A stretch of DNA of 64,000 bases from CAZSBB01 sp964605235 (GTDB lineage Bacteria > Planctomycetota > Phycisphaerae > Phycisphaerales > Phycisphaeraceae). Where the stretch lies: the NCBI GenBank assembly GCA_964605235.1, contig CAZSBB010000022.1:1-64000 (forward strand). The letters run 5' to 3'. Positions 12,302 through 20,138 of the stretch are shown here, piece after piece. The notes under the pieces were generated by a model, which was not told the origin of the DNA, did no database searches, and worked only from the letters and a program-made list of their open reading frames with translations. A program made the translations under genes and the position numbers. Positions within the stretch are counted from its first letter, which is position 1; each line of letters opens with the position of its first letter.

Positions 12302-15064
12302 TCATTTCGCCATTGATTCGGTGCTGGCGGTTTGCTGCGGCGCGGCATCGACATAACGGATGTAGTGATGGCGCAGCCCGCGATGGGTCTGGTAGTCGAT
12401 CACCAGCAGCGCCGGCTGCGCGTTGGCGGCCGTGGGATAAGCCGCGAAGGTCAACTGTTCCTGCGGCGCCAGCACCGCCGCCGTTGCCGGCTGCAGCACT
12501 TCCGCGCTGTCGGGGTCGACCCAGCGGAGGCTCAGCTCGCGCATGGGGGCGACTTCCTGATTGCGGAAGGTGATCTGCTCGCCGCTGCGGGTGAGGGTGA
12601 ACGGCTGATACAGCTCGCGCAGGAACGATCGGCCGCGCGCGTCATCCATTTCGCCGTGGTAGGGAAAGAGGAAGCCGCCGGCGCACTGGGAACCTTTGGC
12701 GATCAGGTCCCAGAGCTGGCGCATGGTGCGTTCCCATTTCGCCGTGTCGGCTTTGCGTTCTTTTTCTCCGCCGTAGACGCCCCATTCGGTGAAGATGAAG
12801 GGCTTTTCCGTCTGCTGGCGCATCTGCGTCAGGCACAGGTCCAGCGTGGCGGGGGGGCTGTAGGTGTTGTAGCCAATGACGCCCTGACCGGCGAAGAAAA
12901 ACCAGTTGACCTGCCAACTGTCGAGATTGGCGAAGCTCACCGGCCGACGGTAGGAGTCATACGCATGCAGGGCGGCCTGGGCTTCTTCCAGATAGCGGGT
13001 CAGGATGAGGCGATCGTCGTAGCCGGGGGTGTGGTGGACTTCGTTGCCGCTGTTCCAGATCAGCACGTTGGGGCACTCGCGCAGGCGCAGCGCGACCAGA
13101 CGGGCGGGGTCGGTGGCGAGCTGATAGTCGGGATCGACGAGTTGGCCGAAGATGCCGATGCTGTAATCGGTGGAGGCGGGGGCGATGACGGGCATCACCA
13201 TGAGGCCCATCTGCTGGGCGTCGGCGAGGTCCGCCGCCTGCGCGCGTTGCAGGCGGATGGTGTTGACGCCCAGTTGCGCCAGCCGGGCGAGGTTGCGGCG
13301 GAAGCGGGCGCGGGTGACTTCACGGTCGTTTTCCCAGGCGATGCCCTGGTCGGCATTGATGCCGCGCACGATGTAGGGTTCGCCGTTGACTAGCACTTGG
13401 CCGGCGCGCTGCTCGACGACCACGCCGTGGAAGCTCAGTTGGCGTTCGTCGAGCACCCGCTCATCGGAATCCAGCACCACTACGCGGGCGTGATGTTCCG
13501 CGAAGCTGGCGGGCAGGCGGAAGGCAGCGTGGTACACGCCGTCGGCATCGGCCTGTTTGCTGCTGATGTTTTGTTCGTCGCAGGTGAACACCACACGGGC
13601 GGCGGTCTGGCTCTGCGTCAGCCGGGCGCTGAAGCGGTGCTCCACCATGCCCTGGGCATCGACCTGATTCGCAGGGGCGCGGGTGAACTCCGTCAACGCG
13701 GCAGAGGGCTGCACCAGCAGGGTGACGGAACCGAGCAGGCCGAAGATGCCCTGAGCGCGGCGGTCCTCGTCGCGGTGCTTGAAAATCCACCAGTTGTGAA
13801 TGGGATTGCCGAACACGCGGATCGCCAGCGTGTTTTCGCCCGGCTGCAGCGCGGCCGTGATGTCATACGCCAGCGGCCAGGCACAGTCCGCGCTGTACAG
13901 GGGCAGCGGCAGACGACGCTGCTCGGTGGGGATGTGGTACAGGTCGATGGGGAAGGGAATGCCGCAGCGTTCAAAGTTGCGCCAACTGAGGATTTGCCGG
14001 GCCGGCAGACCTTTCATGTTGGGAAATCGGCTGCCGTTTTCCACGACCCAGGAGAGTTCTTTATCAGTGCCGACCTGAGAGCCGACCAGTTGGCCGTTGA
14101 CGTAGATGCGCGCTTCATCCGCCAGGTCGTCCAGCCGCAGGTACACCTTGCCCGCCTGGCCTTGCTGCACTGGTAGTTTGAAGGTTCGCCGGTACCACCA
14201 GTAGCCGCCTTGTGGGTTGGGCGTCGGCGGTTCGGGCACACTGACTTGCTGCCAGTCCGAGGTGTCCTGCCGGGGCTGCGCGGCCGAGGTGTCGGCGAGG
14301 AATGCGTAGTCCCAGAAGCGCAGGCCGTGGGTTTGCCTGGCCCATTGCCCGTCGAGGCTCAGCCGCACACTGGCGGGGTTGTTCGCCACTTCATCCCAGT
14401 TCACCGCGTTCTGGAGATGTTCCTCGTACAGCTTGGCGATGGGCGCGGTGTCCATGAGCCAGTTGTATTGCTGGGCGTAAGCGGCACGCTTCTGTTCGCG
14501 CCAGTCGGTGGTCTGCGGGTGGAGCGAAATCTGGCGAATCCGCACCTGAGCAGGGCCGTGGTCCTGCTTGCCGCCCAGCCCGTGGAGCATGATGAAAACA
14601 TGATCCGTGCGTTCCGCCAGGCGCGTCGGCGGCAGGGCGTCGATGTAGTAGCGATAGGTGTACTCGCCCGGCTTCATCTGGCCTTCGCCTTCCAGGAACA
14701 TGCGCCGGGGCCAGAAATCCTGCGGGTCCGCCAGCACCATGCTCATGAGCAGGATCGGCTGATCGATGCTGGCAATGACCTGGACGTAGCCGCCTTCACC
14801 GAGCGATTTGAGGTCCAGCACGCCCAGATCGAGATGGATGTAATTGTCTTTGCCCGGCTGGTCGACATAGTCGAGCGTCAGCGTCTGCTCGACGACCGAG
14901 CCGGCGAAAGTGGTGCTGCTTTGCCGAACCAGCGCGGGCTCGACGCTGCCGGGGAAGATCACCTTCGCATCACTCTGGGCATGGGCAGATTGGCTGCACC
15001 ACAGCAGTTGCACCACGAACATCAGGGTGAGGAACAGGACGAACATGCTTGGGCGCCACATCAC
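12302..15064 (-). CDS. Secreted glycoside hydrolase family 2 (beta-galactosidase/glucuronidase-like)
   Basis: 920 residues. A signal peptide spans about residues 1-29 (hydrophobic core, then SAHAQ). GH2 modules follow: an N-terminal jelly-roll sugar-binding region including LYLRLDDLADEARIYVNGQ-like sequence, an immunoglobulin-like domain, and the TIM barrel. The acid/base is E675 (WNSGNEVHH) and the nucleophile E760 (FIFTEWG). The start could be GTG at 15064 or ATG at 15061; GGAG lies upstream. It is the last gene of the LacI-led operon, 24 bp after the toroid gene. The enzyme should cleave beta-linked galactosyl, glucuronosyl or mannosyl residues outside the cytoplasm; the substrate is not determined. 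Confidence 0.88.
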   Translation of the reverse strand: MMWRPSMFVLFLTLMFVVQLLWCSQSAHAQSDAKVIFPGSVEPALVRQSSTTFAGSVVEQTLTLDYVDQPGKDNYIHLDLGVLDLKSLGEGGYVQVIASIDQPILLMSMVLADPQDFWPRRMFLEGEGQMKPGEYTYRYYIDALPPTRLAERTDHVFIMLHGLGGKQDHGPAQVRIRQISLHPQTTDWREQKRAAYAQQYNWLMDTAPIAKLYEEHLQNAVNWDEVANNPASVRLSLDGQWARQTHGLRFWDYAFLADTSAAQPRQDTSDWQQVSVPEPPTPNPQGGYWWYRRTFKLPVQQGQAGKVYLRLDDLADEARIYVNGQLVGSQVGTDKELSWVVENGSRFPNMKGLPARQILSWRNFERCGIPFPIDLYHIPTEQRRLPLPLYSADCAWPLAYDITAALQPGENTLAIRVFGNPIHNWWIFKHRDEDRRAQGIFGLLGSVTLLVQPSAALTEFTRAPANQVDAQGMVEHRFSARLTQSQTAARVVFTCDEQNISSKQADADGVYHAAFRLPASFAEHHARVVVLDSDERVLDERQLSFHGVVVEQRAGQVLVNGEPYIVRGINADQGIAWENDREVTRARFRRNLARLAQLGVNTIRLQRAQAADLADAQQMGLMVMPVIAPASTDYSIGIFGQLVDPDYQLATDPARLVALRLRECPNVLIWNSGNEVHHTPGYDDRLILTRYLEEAQAALHAYDSYRRPVSFANLDSWQVNWFFFAGQGVIGYNTYSPPATLDLCLTQMRQQTEKPFIFTEWGVYGGEKERKADTAKWERTMRQLWDLIAKGSQCAGGFLFPYHGEMDDARGRSFLRELYQPFTLTRSGEQITFRNQEVAPMRELSLRWVDPDSAEVLQPATAAVLAPQEQLTFAAYPTAANAQPALLVIDYQTHRGLRHHYIRYVDAAPQQTASTESMAK

Positions 15065-15088
15065 CAGGGCATCTCCAGATTTGAGTTT

Positions 15089-17119
15089 TCAGGCGGGACC
15101 ATTGAACGTCAGACGATGACGCAGCGCGATGCTGTCATCGTGCGGCCCGACCGCCAAGGTCAGTCGGAGTTGGAGCAGCGGGAAGGGACAGAACGAGTTC
15201 TCACCCCCCGGCCGGCGCGGCGTCGTCGGCACTGCAACCAGTTGGGCAGACAGTGCTGCGGGATCAGCGCTGGTCGAGGACGTGAGGCTCAGATGCACCT
15301 GCGCTTGGCCGCGCCGCCACGTGATGGCGCTGGGCCAACTCGGCAATTCCGTCAGCTCGGTCGCGGGCGTCCACTGGCCGGTGGGCAGTTGCAACTGCGG
15401 TTGCAGGTCGGCGGGGATGGGAATGCAGAAGGTGGCCGTGCGCAGGTAGTAGCCCATGCGCCAGCGCAAACCCCAATGCAATTCGAGAGCGTCAGCTTCG
15501 TAGGTGTTGTCGCACCACGTGTCCCAGAACCCTGCCGGATCGCTGCGGGTCCAGTGCAGGCGGTAGGGCGCGTCGAGCAGATGCACTGCCGGCGGGGCGT
15601 AGGGTTTCCAGTCGTTGTTGAATAGAGCTGGGCTGGCGGGGGGCATCACCGTCAGCGTGGGCTGATCCTCAAAGCTGGTGGCGCAGGTGCGCGCTTGCCT
15701 GCCGTTCACATCGGTCAGCGCGATGTGCCAGAGCCCTTCGGGATCATTGGAGGTGGCGTACATCAATTCGGTGCCGACTTGCAGCGTCGCCAGCGGCGCG
15801 CCGCCGTGGATGCAGCCGAGGTTGGGATCGCCAAAGTGTCGGACCACGGGCACCTGGCAGCCGGAGGTTTGGCCGACGAAGCTGGTTTCGTAGGTGGGCG
15901 TGCTCACGCGCACCCATTGCTGCCACCACGCGGTGGAGGCGAACGCCGGCGGGGACTGGGCGGGCAGCGTGTCGAGTTGATACTCCGCGCAGCCGCGCGC
16001 CAGCAGGGCGTAGAACCGCGCGGTGGTCAGCACATCGAACTGCGGCTCGATGGTGATGCGCTGGCCATACGGCACATGCGGCGGCAACCCGGTGCTGGCG
16101 AAACTCGGCTGACGGATCACGAAGTCGATGTAACGGTCCACGTACCAGCGGAACCAGCGCGACCACTGCGGGTCCATATCCAGCAAGGCGGCCGCGGCGG
16201 CGGCTTCGGTCGGCACCGACTCGCACAGGCAGGCGCTGAACCAGGCGCGGTGAATGCCGTAGCCGTCGACATCCGCCATGGTGTGGCCGGCCCGGGAGAG
16301 ATTGCGCAGCAGGCCCTGCAGGTAGGGCGCGATGAAGGCGTCCCAGTCCGGGTTGCGCGACAGCGCGCCGGTCGCCAGCGCGTGCAGGTAGGTGAAAACA
16401 AAACCCTGCGGCTCAGTGCAGTAGTAGACCGGCGTGTGGGTGTTGGTCGCCAGCGTGTGGGTGGTGCCCGAGGCGCAGGCGTAGTTCCAGGTCCAGTCGG
16501 GATGCAGGCTCGGCTGCGCCAGTCCGCCGTGCATGGCGACGGCATGGGTGTAGGCATGGATGCCGCGCTGCATCACCTGCAGGTAAGCATCACGATGCGC
16601 AGCGTCATTGGTCAGCCGCCACGCCCAGTAAAACACGCGGGATTCAAAGCGCAATTGCTGGGTGCGGCCCTGAATGCCAAAGGGCGGGCGAATGACCGGA
16701 TGCGCGGCGGCGATGCGCAGCAGGGCGGCAGCGGCGGCCTCGGCGGTGTGATCGGGACCCCCCGGATCCCCCGGATCCCCCGCCAGCCGGGCGTACCAGG
16801 CGTAGCAGCCCAGCGCGTCGGCCACGGATGAGCCGTGCGCGGGATGATCGGTAACCGAGGTGGCGGATTCAGCGATCAAGCCATCTTCGCGCACCTGCGC
16901 CGCCAGCCACTGCGCCAGTGCGGCCGCGCGCTGGCGATGCGGGCCGGCCAATCCCAGTTGCATGCAGTAGGTGTGATACACCAGCAGATGCAAGTTGGCG
17001 GAAGTGGGATTGACTGATTCGCCATGGTCTTCCACCCGCTGGGTGTAAGCGCCAACACTGGGCGACCAGGCGCGGTCAAGGCACGCCGACAGCGCGGGAT
17101 TAGTCAGGAATGCACGCAT
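15089..17119 (-). CDS. Uncharacterised protein, probable alpha/alpha-toroid plus beta-sandwich
   Basis: 676 residues, no signal peptide, no family recognised with confidence. The first roughly 450 residues are helical and rich in Trp/Tyr/His pairs (VFYWAWRLTNDAAHRDAYLQ, TWNYACASGTTHTLATNT), resembling the (alpha/alpha) barrels of polysaccharide lyases and unsaturated-glycan hydrolases. The C-terminal 220 residues are beta-rich. A Gly-Asp-Pro insert (DPGDPGGPD) is encoded by a 9-bp G/C-tract repeat. The gene lies between a pseudopilin and a GH2 enzyme in a LacI-controlled operon, so a role in intracellular processing of the same glycan is likely. That role is inference from context. Confidence 0.6.
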   Translation of the reverse strand: MRAFLTNPALSACLDRAWSPSVGAYTQRVEDHGESVNPTSANLHLLVYHTYCMQLGLAGPHRQRAAALAQWLAAQVREDGLIAESATSVTDHPAHGSSVADALGCYAWYARLAGDPGDPGGPDHTAEAAAAALLRIAAAHPVIRPPFGIQGRTQQLRFESRVFYWAWRLTNDAAHRDAYLQVMQRGIHAYTHAVAMHGGLAQPSLHPDWTWNYACASGTTHTLATNTHTPVYYCTEPQGFVFTYLHALATGALSRNPDWDAFIAPYLQGLLRNLSRAGHTMADVDGYGIHRAWFSACLCESVPTEAAAAAALLDMDPQWSRWFRWYVDRYIDFVIRQPSFASTGLPPHVPYGQRITIEPQFDVLTTARFYALLARGCAEYQLDTLPAQSPPAFASTAWWQQWVRVSTPTYETSFVGQTSGCQVPVVRHFGDPNLGCIHGGAPLATLQVGTELMYATSNDPEGLWHIALTDVNGRQARTCATSFEDQPTLTVMPPASPALFNNDWKPYAPPAVHLLDAPYRLHWTRSDPAGFWDTWCDNTYEADALELHWGLRWRMGYYLRTATFCIPIPADLQPQLQLPTGQWTPATELTELPSWPSAITWRRGQAQVHLSLTSSTSADPAALSAQLVAVPTTPRRPGGENSFCPFPLLQLRLTLAVGPHDDSIALRHRLTFNGPA
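16755..16781. repeat. 9-bp G/C-tract minisatellite in coding sequence
   Basis: Period 9: GGATCCCCC twice at 16764-16781, preceded by a degenerate unit. On the minus strand it encodes GDPGDPGG inside the toroid protein. Confidence 0.7.
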
Positions 17120-17154
17120 GCCAGTTGCTCACCAAGGTGCGGATGGCGGATGCA

Positions 17155-17877
17155 TCACCAGTGGGTAATGCCCCACAGGTCGTAGCTTTTGTCGCCGGCC
17201 GCGACAAACGGGCGGTAGGTGACATGGATGTCGGCGAAGAGGAAGTTGGCGCCTTGGTCGTGGGGCGGCGTGGGCATGCTGCCGGTGGGGTGCAAGGCGA
17301 TGGTGGACCAGTGATGCACTTCGAACACGCCATACCAGTAGAGGAGTTCCGGCCGACCGGGCCAGGTTTCATATTGATCCACCATCAGGAAGGTTTCCTG
17401 CGGTTTGCGAATCTGGCTGGTTTTGTGCCAGTAGTTGTCTTCTGGCGCCGGCGGAGCAGCGAGGGCGCCAGCGGCGTTGGTATGGGCGGGCAGGATGAAG
17501 CGATTGGGGGCGTAGGACGAGCCAAAGCGGTTGTTGCCGCTGTTGAAACCGCGAATGGGGATGCTGGCGAGGGCGGGGCAGACCAGGCCCTTGGGCGAGC
17601 TGAGGTAATTGCCTCGGGTCAGCACCCAGCCGATGCCGACGTTGCTGGCGCCGCTGATGCCGGTGCTGGCGGGATAGACGCCCGAGGGCGGATAGTAGTC
17701 GCCGTTGTCGGAGCAGTAGACGGTGGTCGCCAGGCCGATCTGTCGCAACTGGGACATGCAGGCGACGCCCTGCGCCGCCAGTCGCGCTTTTTGCAGCGCC
17801 GGGAGCAGCAGGCCGATCAGCAGGGCGATGATGCTGATGACCACCAGCAGTTCCACGAGGGTGAAGCCACGTTGCAT
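17155..17877 (-). CDS. Pseudopilin-like protein with prepilin N-terminus (type II secretion G-like)
   Basis: 240 residues from the start at 17877; an 11-residue longer start is possible. The N-terminus MQRGFTLVELLVVIS is a prepilin peptidase site: cleavage after Gly, methylated Phe, Glu at +5, then a roughly 20-residue hydrophobic helix. A variable exported domain follows, ending with HDQGANFLFADIHV, a variant of the planctomycetal H-X9-DG motif. Such proteins occur in large families in this phylum, and their role (pilus-like fibre, or part of glycan capture) is not settled. It sits third in the LacI operon, 35 bp upstream of the toroid gene. Confidence 0.85.
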   Translation of the reverse strand: MQRGFTLVELLVVISIIALLIGLLLPALQKARLAAQGVACMSQLRQIGLATTVYCSDNGDYYPPSGVYPASTGISGASNVGIGWVLTRGNYLSSPKGLVCPALASIPIRGFNSGNNRFGSSYAPNRFILPAHTNAAGALAAPPAPEDNYWHKTSQIRKPQETFLMVDQYETWPGRPELLYWYGVFEVHHWSTIALHPTGSMPTPPHDQGANFLFADIHVTYRPFVAAGDKSYDLWGITHW

Positions 17878-17975
17878 TATGTTGGCGCGGAGAGCGGGCA
17901 TGGGGTGCAATCCTTTCCCGTGAAGGTCCAGCCAGAGGGACTGCCTGGCGCGGGTCGCAGGTCCGGGGCGAAGTC

Positions 17976-18761
17976 TTATGGCACGATGGACAGACTGACG
18001 TTGTCGAGCGAAACGGTTTTGTAATCCGGCTGTCCGCTCGCCATCGGGCGCACGGTGAAGTCCAGACTTTTGAATGAGGAGTCGACGATGGTGAGCTCGG
18101 TCTGACCTTCATACGACTGCTGCACGCCGTTGACGAAGAGCGTGAAGGTGCGCGTGGTCAGGTTCAGCACGCCGGAGATGGTGAACCATTGGCCCGGCTC
18201 GGCGATGAACGGCTTCTTGCCGCCGGTTTCCGTGCTGGCGATCAGGCCGTTCTTACTGCCCGCCGAGAAGCGGAATTTGCCGTCGGCGTTGAACTCGAAA
18301 TTGGACATGCGCAGGCCCGAAGCATCCTGCCCCACGCGGGGGCGGATCAACGGGGTGCTGCTGGTGGCCGGCGCGTCGTCCAGCCGCAGGTCGAAGCGAT
18401 ACGCCACCTTGGAGCTGGCGAGATGCAGCGCGCCGCCGAGATCGACCGCAGCGGGCACATACTTGTAAAACGGCATGTTGCCCACCGTTTGCGTGTTGAC
18501 GGTCTGGGCGATCTGATTGCTGGCGTCGGCGGGATCAGCGACGATCCGCAATTGAGCCCCGGCATCCTTCCCGCCGTACCACCGCGTCGCGCCGGCCTTG
18601 TTCGGCTGGCCATGGAGATTGCCTTGCCCATCCGCCCCGCCGGTGGTGGTATAGCCTTGCCCGGCTTCAAAGGTGACCGTCTCCGCTCCCGCCGGCGCCG
18701 CGAGCGCGAGGCCGCACAACCAGCTCATGCCCAGTAACCTCCAGCACGGTTGGCGTTTCAT
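17976..18761 (-). CDS. Secreted LamG/concanavalin-like domain protein
   Basis: 261 residues. The signal peptide (MKRQPCWRLLGMSWLCGLALAAPAGA) ends at about residue 26. The rest is a single beta-sandwich: alternating strands such as KVAYRFDLRLDD, KFRFSAG, WFTISGVLNLTTRTFTLFVNGVQQ and KSLDFTVRP, typical of LamG/laminarinase-like lectin folds. No catalytic motif is seen. A glycan-binding or cell-surface role fits its place right after the repressor gene. Its ATG overlaps the LacI stop by 4 nt (ATGA), so the two are translationally coupled. Confidence 0.7.
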   Translation of the reverse strand: MKRQPCWRLLGMSWLCGLALAAPAGAETVTFEAGQGYTTTGGADGQGNLHGQPNKAGATRWYGGKDAGAQLRIVADPADASNQIAQTVNTQTVGNMPFYKYVPAAVDLGGALHLASSKVAYRFDLRLDDAPATSSTPLIRPRVGQDASGLRMSNFEFNADGKFRFSAGSKNGLIASTETGGKKPFIAEPGQWFTISGVLNLTTRTFTLFVNGVQQSYEGQTELTIVDSSFKSLDFTVRPMASGQPDYKTVSLDNVSLSIVP

Positions 18762-19870
18762 GACGTTTGCTCCTCCAGCGGTGAAGCTGCATTTACGGAA
18801 TCAGTGGTTTGGACCAGCAGCGGGCGCACCGACGCACGCGGCACCAGATGCCCGCGCACCATCTGCATGTGGCAGGTCTGACGCTTGGCGGGATCTTCAA
18901 TCTGCTCAATCAGCGCCACGGCGGCGGCATGAGCGGCGACATCGAACGGCAGGGCGTAACTCGTGAGCCCCGGCATCACGGCCGTGCAGACCACCGAGTC
19001 GTCGATGCCGATGACGCTCAGGTCGTCGGGCACGCGCAGGCCGCGCTGCGCCAGCGCCTGGTACAACGCGCCCGCCATCCAGTCGTTCGCGGTGACCGCC
19101 GCGGTGGGCCGCTGCGCTGGCGGCAGATTGAACCACGGTTCCACCACGGCGCTCAGGTCGGGGAAGGACTGTTCGGGGTTGTTGTGCACGGTCGGATGAT
19201 TCTGGGACCAGACCAGCTCCGGCTGGTAGCTGCCGCGCGCCATGAGGAATTCCTGATAGCCCTGAAAGCGCGGGATGAACATGCGATGGCTGGCGACCGT
19301 GCAGATGTAAGCGATGCGGCGATGGCCCTGCTGCCACAGGTGTTCGGTGACGCTCCAGCCGGCGGCGCGATTGTCCAGCAGCACCTGGGTGAACGGCAGG
19401 GCGGGTTCGTACATGCTCAGGCCCACGATGGGCAGGTCGCTGGGCAGATGCGCCATGAAGGTGGGCAACTGGTTGGTGGCTTTGATGACCAGCCCGTCGA
19501 CTTTGTGGTCGCGCACGCAACTGGGCACCTGGCCGGTGGGGTGCAGTTCGACCAGCAGATGGAAGCCGCGTTCGCTGCAGGCGCGTTCCAGCCCGCTGAC
19601 GTAAGCCGCCAGCAGCGGGTGGTTCGCCCAGGCGGAACCCATGTCGGTGAAGACCACCGCCACGTTGCCGGTGCGCGCCAGCGAGCCGCGGCGTTGGGTC
19701 GCCAGGAGCTGGGCGGCGCGGTTGCGCTGGTAGCCCAGTTCTTCGATGGCTTGATTGACGCGCTCGAGCCGACGGGGGTTGATGGAGGTGTACCCGTTGA
19801 GCACCCGGCTGACCGTGCCGACGGACACGCCCGCCCGCTGTGCGACTTGTTTGATGTTGACCGTGGACAT
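18758..19870 (-). CDS. LacI family transcriptional repressor
   Basis: 370 residues. The N-terminal LacI headpiece is complete (NIKQVAQRAGVSVGTVSRVLNGYTSINP, hinge region ELGYQRNRAAQLLATQRRGS), followed by the periplasmic-binding-protein-like sugar sensor (VVFTDMGSAWANHPLLAAYVSG, VIGIDDSVVCTAVMPGLTS). It is first in a five-gene minus-strand operon and is translationally coupled to the LamG-like gene. Two abutting LacI-type operators lie between its -10 box and start codon, so it almost certainly represses its own operon and responds to a sugar released by that pathway. Confidence 0.93.
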   Translation of the reverse strand: MSTVNIKQVAQRAGVSVGTVSRVLNGYTSINPRRLERVNQAIEELGYQRNRAAQLLATQRRGSLARTGNVAVVFTDMGSAWANHPLLAAYVSGLERACSERGFHLLVELHPTGQVPSCVRDHKVDGLVIKATNQLPTFMAHLPSDLPIVGLSMYEPALPFTQVLLDNRAAGWSVTEHLWQQGHRRIAYICTVASHRMFIPRFQGYQEFLMARGSYQPELVWSQNHPTVHNNPEQSFPDLSAVVEPWFNLPPAQRPTAAVTANDWMAGALYQALAQRGLRVPDDLSVIGIDDSVVCTAVMPGLTSYALPFDVAAHAAAVALIEQIEDPAKRQTCHMQMVRGHLVPRASVRPLLVQTTDSVNAASPLEEQTS

Positions 19871-19883
19871 GGATGAAGCTGCT

Positions 19884-19907
19884 TTGAACGATCAATGAAA
19901 CGATTCA
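19884..19907 (-). promoter_or_regulatory. Two abutting LacI-type operators
   Basis: TTGAACGATCAA (19884-19895) and TGAAACGATTCA (19896-19907) are adjacent 12-bp imperfect palindromes, each with a central CG and TTGA..TCAA or TGAA..TTCA arms. They begin immediately downstream of the -10 box and cover the expected transcription start of the LacI operon. Confidence 0.65.
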
Positions 19908-19936
19908 AAAGTAACGCGACAGACGATCTATGTCAA
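19908..19936 (-). promoter_or_regulatory. Promoter of the LacI operon
   Basis: A perfect -35 TTGACA (plus-strand 19931-19936), 17-bp spacer and -10 TACTTT (19908-19913). The same -10 sequence occurs in the tRNA-Thr promoter of this window. Confidence 0.65.
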
Positions 19937-20138
19937 GATTAAACGACATGAAAATCTTATTTTAGGGCGCGATGGTTACGCGTGCGTTCAGCGGGCGTGG
20001 CGTGGTTATGGGTATTTGTGGAACTCAGGATAAAGTTATATTTTGTATATCCCAACAGTTAACCCACCTTGCCGTCCGATGTACAGAGGCAAATCGTGTT
20101 CGGCTGGTTCAACCGTGTTTTTTCGGAGTGATCCTGTC

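Noticed and set aside
15695..16831. 378-codon plus-strand open frame opposite the toroid gene
   Set aside because: Its Gly/Gln/Arg/Val-rich composition is typical of antisense frames at high GC. The minus strand has a coherent protein within an operon.
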